Assembly: GCF_000785435.2 (NCBI RefSeq)
Contig: NZ_JTDB02000001.1
Location: 1,144,499-1,208,498, forward strand
Length of the DNA: 64,000 nucleotides
Reading direction: 5' to 3'
Source of the DNA: Paraburkholderia sacchari
GTDB taxonomy: Bacteria > Pseudomonadota > Gammaproteobacteria > Burkholderiales > Burkholderiaceae
Shown one piece after another: positions 63,101 through 64,000 of this stretch (position 1 is its first letter; every line of letters starts with the position of its first letter). The notes beneath the pieces are model-generated. The model was given only the letters and a program-made list of their open reading frames with translations. It was not told the DNA's origin and ran no database searches. A program made the position numbers and the translations under genes.

Positions 63101-64000
63101 CTCGGCTTCGACGGGCATCAGCTCGCTGTCGACGGGTCTCTCGACAACCAATAGCAACTTGGCCAGCCTCTCAACCGGTGTCGATTCGCTGTCCACGTCG
63201 ACTTCGACGAGCGCCAGCTCGCTTTCGACGAGCCTCGACACACTGTCGACGTCCACCTCGACGGGCCTGAGCTCGCTCTCGACCGGCATCGACACACTGT
63301 CGACTTCGGCATCGACGGGCCTCAGCTCGCTGTCGACGGTGACTTCCACGGGGCTGTCGTCGCTCTCGACGGGCATCTCGACCACCAATAGCAACCTGGC
63401 CAGCCTCTCCACCGGCGTCGACACGCTGTCGACTTCGACCTCGACGGGCCTGAGCTCGCTTTCGACTGGTATCGACACGCTTTCGACTTCCGCTTCGACG
63501 GGCCTCAGCTCGCTGTCGACCGTGACCTCCACGGGTCTCTCGTCGCTCTCGACCGGTCTGTCGACCACCGATAGCAACCTGACCAGCCTCTCCACGGGCG
63601 TCGATTCGCTGTCGACTTCGGCTTCGACGAGCGCCAGCTCGCTCTCGACCAGCATCGACACGCTTTCGACTTCCGCTTCGACGGGTCTAAGCTCGCTGTC
63701 GACCGTGACTTCCACGGGTCTGTCCTCGCTGTCGACCGGTCTGTCGACCACCGATAGCAACCTGGCCAGCCTCTCGACGGGTGTCGACTCGCTGTCGACT
63801 TCGGCATCTACGGGCCTTAGCTCGCTCTCGACCGTGACCTCCACGGGTCTGTCCTCGCTGTCGACCGGCCTTTCGACCACCGACAGCAACCTGTCGAGCC
63901 TCTCGACGGGCGTCGACTCGCTGTCCACGTCGGCTTCCACGAGCGCCGCGTCGCTCTCGACCAGCGTCGACTCGCTGTCGACCTCGGCTTCGACGGGCCT
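60126..64000 (+). CDS. Trimeric autotransporter adhesin (YadA-like), 3' end outside window
   Basis: The first ~1291 residues of a type Vc secreted adhesin. It starts with an extended signal peptide region (MNKAYRCVWNEALGAWVAVSE), a basic stretch and a hydrophobic core ending ALA (~55). A globular N-terminal part follows, then a YadA-like head of ~14-residue repeats (AIGTQA, AIGSAA, ALGSAN, about 180-410). The neck TELRRVTNVADGAAPHDAVTVAQL, split over ~418-444, leads into a Ser/Thr-rich coiled-coil stalk (SLSTS, SSLSTGLSTT units) of 54-residue repeats to the window edge. The C-terminal membrane anchor is not in the window. Role: adhesion; trimer passes through its own beta-barrel. Confidence 0.93.
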   Translation, partial: MNKAYRCVWNEALGAWVAVSELTSARGKRSKPKVSRVLTALCVAASMAVSVPALAAHVVANGSNQAVDGAATYTYYGNTISASFNGVALVGAIDCGMLSPAGANSVSSMIYGTGASYTGGLYGFGTQTTQLSYGAISNKGPGQSGGINTWTGAQTLGNVAVSSGSAQTGTNANTLATGNGSFATGCGAQATGVGTSAIGWGAKASGSGSNAIGINSTASGQGSYAFGTYATASATDAIAIGTQAAAGATSAIAMGPQASVADTATSGIALGRSATVSGAYGIAQGDSSVAGATGQNVAIGSAATNANSTTAAGGAVAIGRAQSATGDGAVALGSANQAVGNGAVALGLTTTANGVGAVALGSATTAGATNAVAIGANANAAYADSVAIGANSTTGAAAPTGAAYATGSAAPAAEVSVGNSTELRRVTNVADGAAPHDAVTVAQLSTSDSSLSTSVSSLSTSASTGISSLSTGLSTTNSNLSSLSTSASTGLSSLSTGLSTTDSHVTSLSTSTSTSASSLSTAIGNLSTSASTGLSSLSTGLSTTDSKLTSLSTSTSTGTSSLSTAIDNLSTSASTGLSSLSTVTSTGLSSLSTGLSTTNSNVASLSSSTSTSASSLSTSIDTLSTSASTGLSSLSTTTSTGLTSLSTGLSTTNSNVASLSSSTSTSASSLSTSIDTLSTSASTGLSSLSTTTSTGLTSLSTGLSTTNSNVASLSSSTSTSASSLSTSIDTLSTSASTGLSSLSTTTSTGLTSLSTGLSTTNSNVASLSSSTSTSASSLSTSIDTLSTSASTGLSSLSTTTSTGLTSLSTGLSTTNSNVASLSSSTSTSASSLSTSIDTLSTSASTGLSSLSTTTSTGLSSLSTGLSTTNSNLTSLSTSTSTGTSSLSTAIDNLSTSASTGLSSLSTVTSTGLTSLSTGLSTTNSNVASLSSSTSTSASSLSTSIDTLSTSASTGLSSLSTVTSTGLSSLSTGLSTTDSNLSSLSTGVDTLSTSASTGISSLSTGLSTTNSNLASLSTGVDSLSTSTSTSASSLSTSLDTLSTSTSTGLSSLSTGIDTLSTSASTGLSSLSTVTSTGLSSLSTGISTTNSNLASLSTGVDTLSTSTSTGLSSLSTGIDTLSTSASTGLSSLSTVTSTGLSSLSTGLSTTDSNLTSLSTGVDSLSTSASTSASSLSTSIDTLSTSASTGLSSLSTVTSTGLSSLSTGLSTTDSNLASLSTGVDSLSTSASTGLSSLSTVTSTGLSSLSTGLSTTDSNLSSLSTGVDSLSTSASTSAASLSTSVDSLSTSASTG
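61752..63047 (+). repeat. Eight consecutive 162-bp tandem repeats in the adhesin stalk
   Basis: The marker ACCACC(A/G)A recurs at 61752, 61914, 62076, 62238, 62400, 62562, 62724, 62886 and 63048, exactly 162 bp (54 codons) each time. Units at 62076 and 62238 differ at only two synonymous positions by my reading. Outside this block the same marker occurs at 61548, 61623, 63144, 63381, 63564, 63747 and 63876 with spacings of 75, 96, 129, 183 and 237 bp, all multiples of three. Confidence 0.93.

Noticed and set aside
61334..63940. 868-residue open frame on the minus strand, antisense to the adhesin stalk
   Set aside because: It is a by-product of the repetitive Ser/Thr codon use (TCG, ACC, CTG and similar read without stops in reverse). 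The plus frame has an ESPR signal, head and neck domains, so it is the real one.
60126..64000. Tandem repeats considered as a CRISPR array or satellite DNA
   Set aside because: All spacings are multiples of three inside an open frame with adhesin features; no unique spacers between short repeats.

Overview
The window reads as chromosomal DNA of a Burkholderiales bacterium, most like Paraburkholderia/Burkholderia. The reasons are very high G+C with strong third-position GC bias, and family content typical of that group: DUF2827 proteins, a BPSL1445-like SYLF lipoprotein, a fused-type indolepyruvate oxidoreductase, a YadA-like adhesin with an ESPR signal, and a probable hopanoid C-3 methylase. 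No rRNA, tRNA, CRISPR array or intact insertion sequence was seen. All assignments come from reading the sequence; no database search was possible.

Layout. 1-8.7 kb: an RhlE-type helicase cut by the left edge; an isolated NleD-like (M91) zinc protease that looks like a secreted effector; a C45 hydrolase / class III aminotransferase / CMD operon behind a strong palindromic promoter and ended by a clear terminator; a YodC-like protein; a LysE exporter; a small membrane protein; an M20 peptidase. 8.7-12.3 kb: a textbook CadR-type regulator, its 19-bp-spacer operator, and a His-rich CadA/ZntA ATPase translationally coupled to a YcgJ-like periplasmic protein. 12.4-23.1 kb: Lhr helicase, aldo/keto reductase, BON protein, a sigma-54 gene outside its usual neighbourhood, a DUF72 protein, a transposase-derived single-domain protein and a DHH phosphoesterase. 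23.1-30.9 kb: phosphoketolase divergent from a universal stress protein, a UDG-DUF488 in-frame fusion, the HpnR-like radical SAM protein, and a DUF4410 lipoprotein. 31-36.9 kb: an OmpR/EnvZ-like pair, a repetitive secreted protein, a fatty-acid hydroxylase/sterol desaturase, an SDR and a Gly/Tyr/His/Trp-rich lipoprotein. 37-41.8 kb: PepSY membrane protein, TonB-dependent receptor and DUF2946 protein, all on the minus strand, a likely metal (copper or iron) acquisition unit. 42.4-46.5 kb: a hybrid histidine kinase with HPt domain and its RcsB-like partner.

48-54 kb holds the most coherent metabolic module. An IorA/IorB-type 2-oxoacid:ferredoxin oxidoreductase and an acyl-CoA thioesterase are preceded by a 36-bp block containing the palindrome ATTTAGATCTAAAT. 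The same block, with identical spacing, recurs between a MarR regulator and a cyclase-family hydrolase. I infer one MarR regulon that may run isatin to isatinate to anthraniloyl-CoA to anthranilate, a branch of indole/auxin catabolism.

56-64 kb: three overlapping DUF2827 paralogues, glycosyltransferase-like in appearance, lie divergent from a very large trimeric autotransporter adhesin. Its Ser/Thr-rich stalk is built of 54-residue (162-bp) tandem repeats and runs off the right edge. A 474-bp AT-rich control region separates them. I infer an adhesin together with its dedicated modification enzymes. Together with the MarR regulon this is the best candidate for an under-described system in the window.
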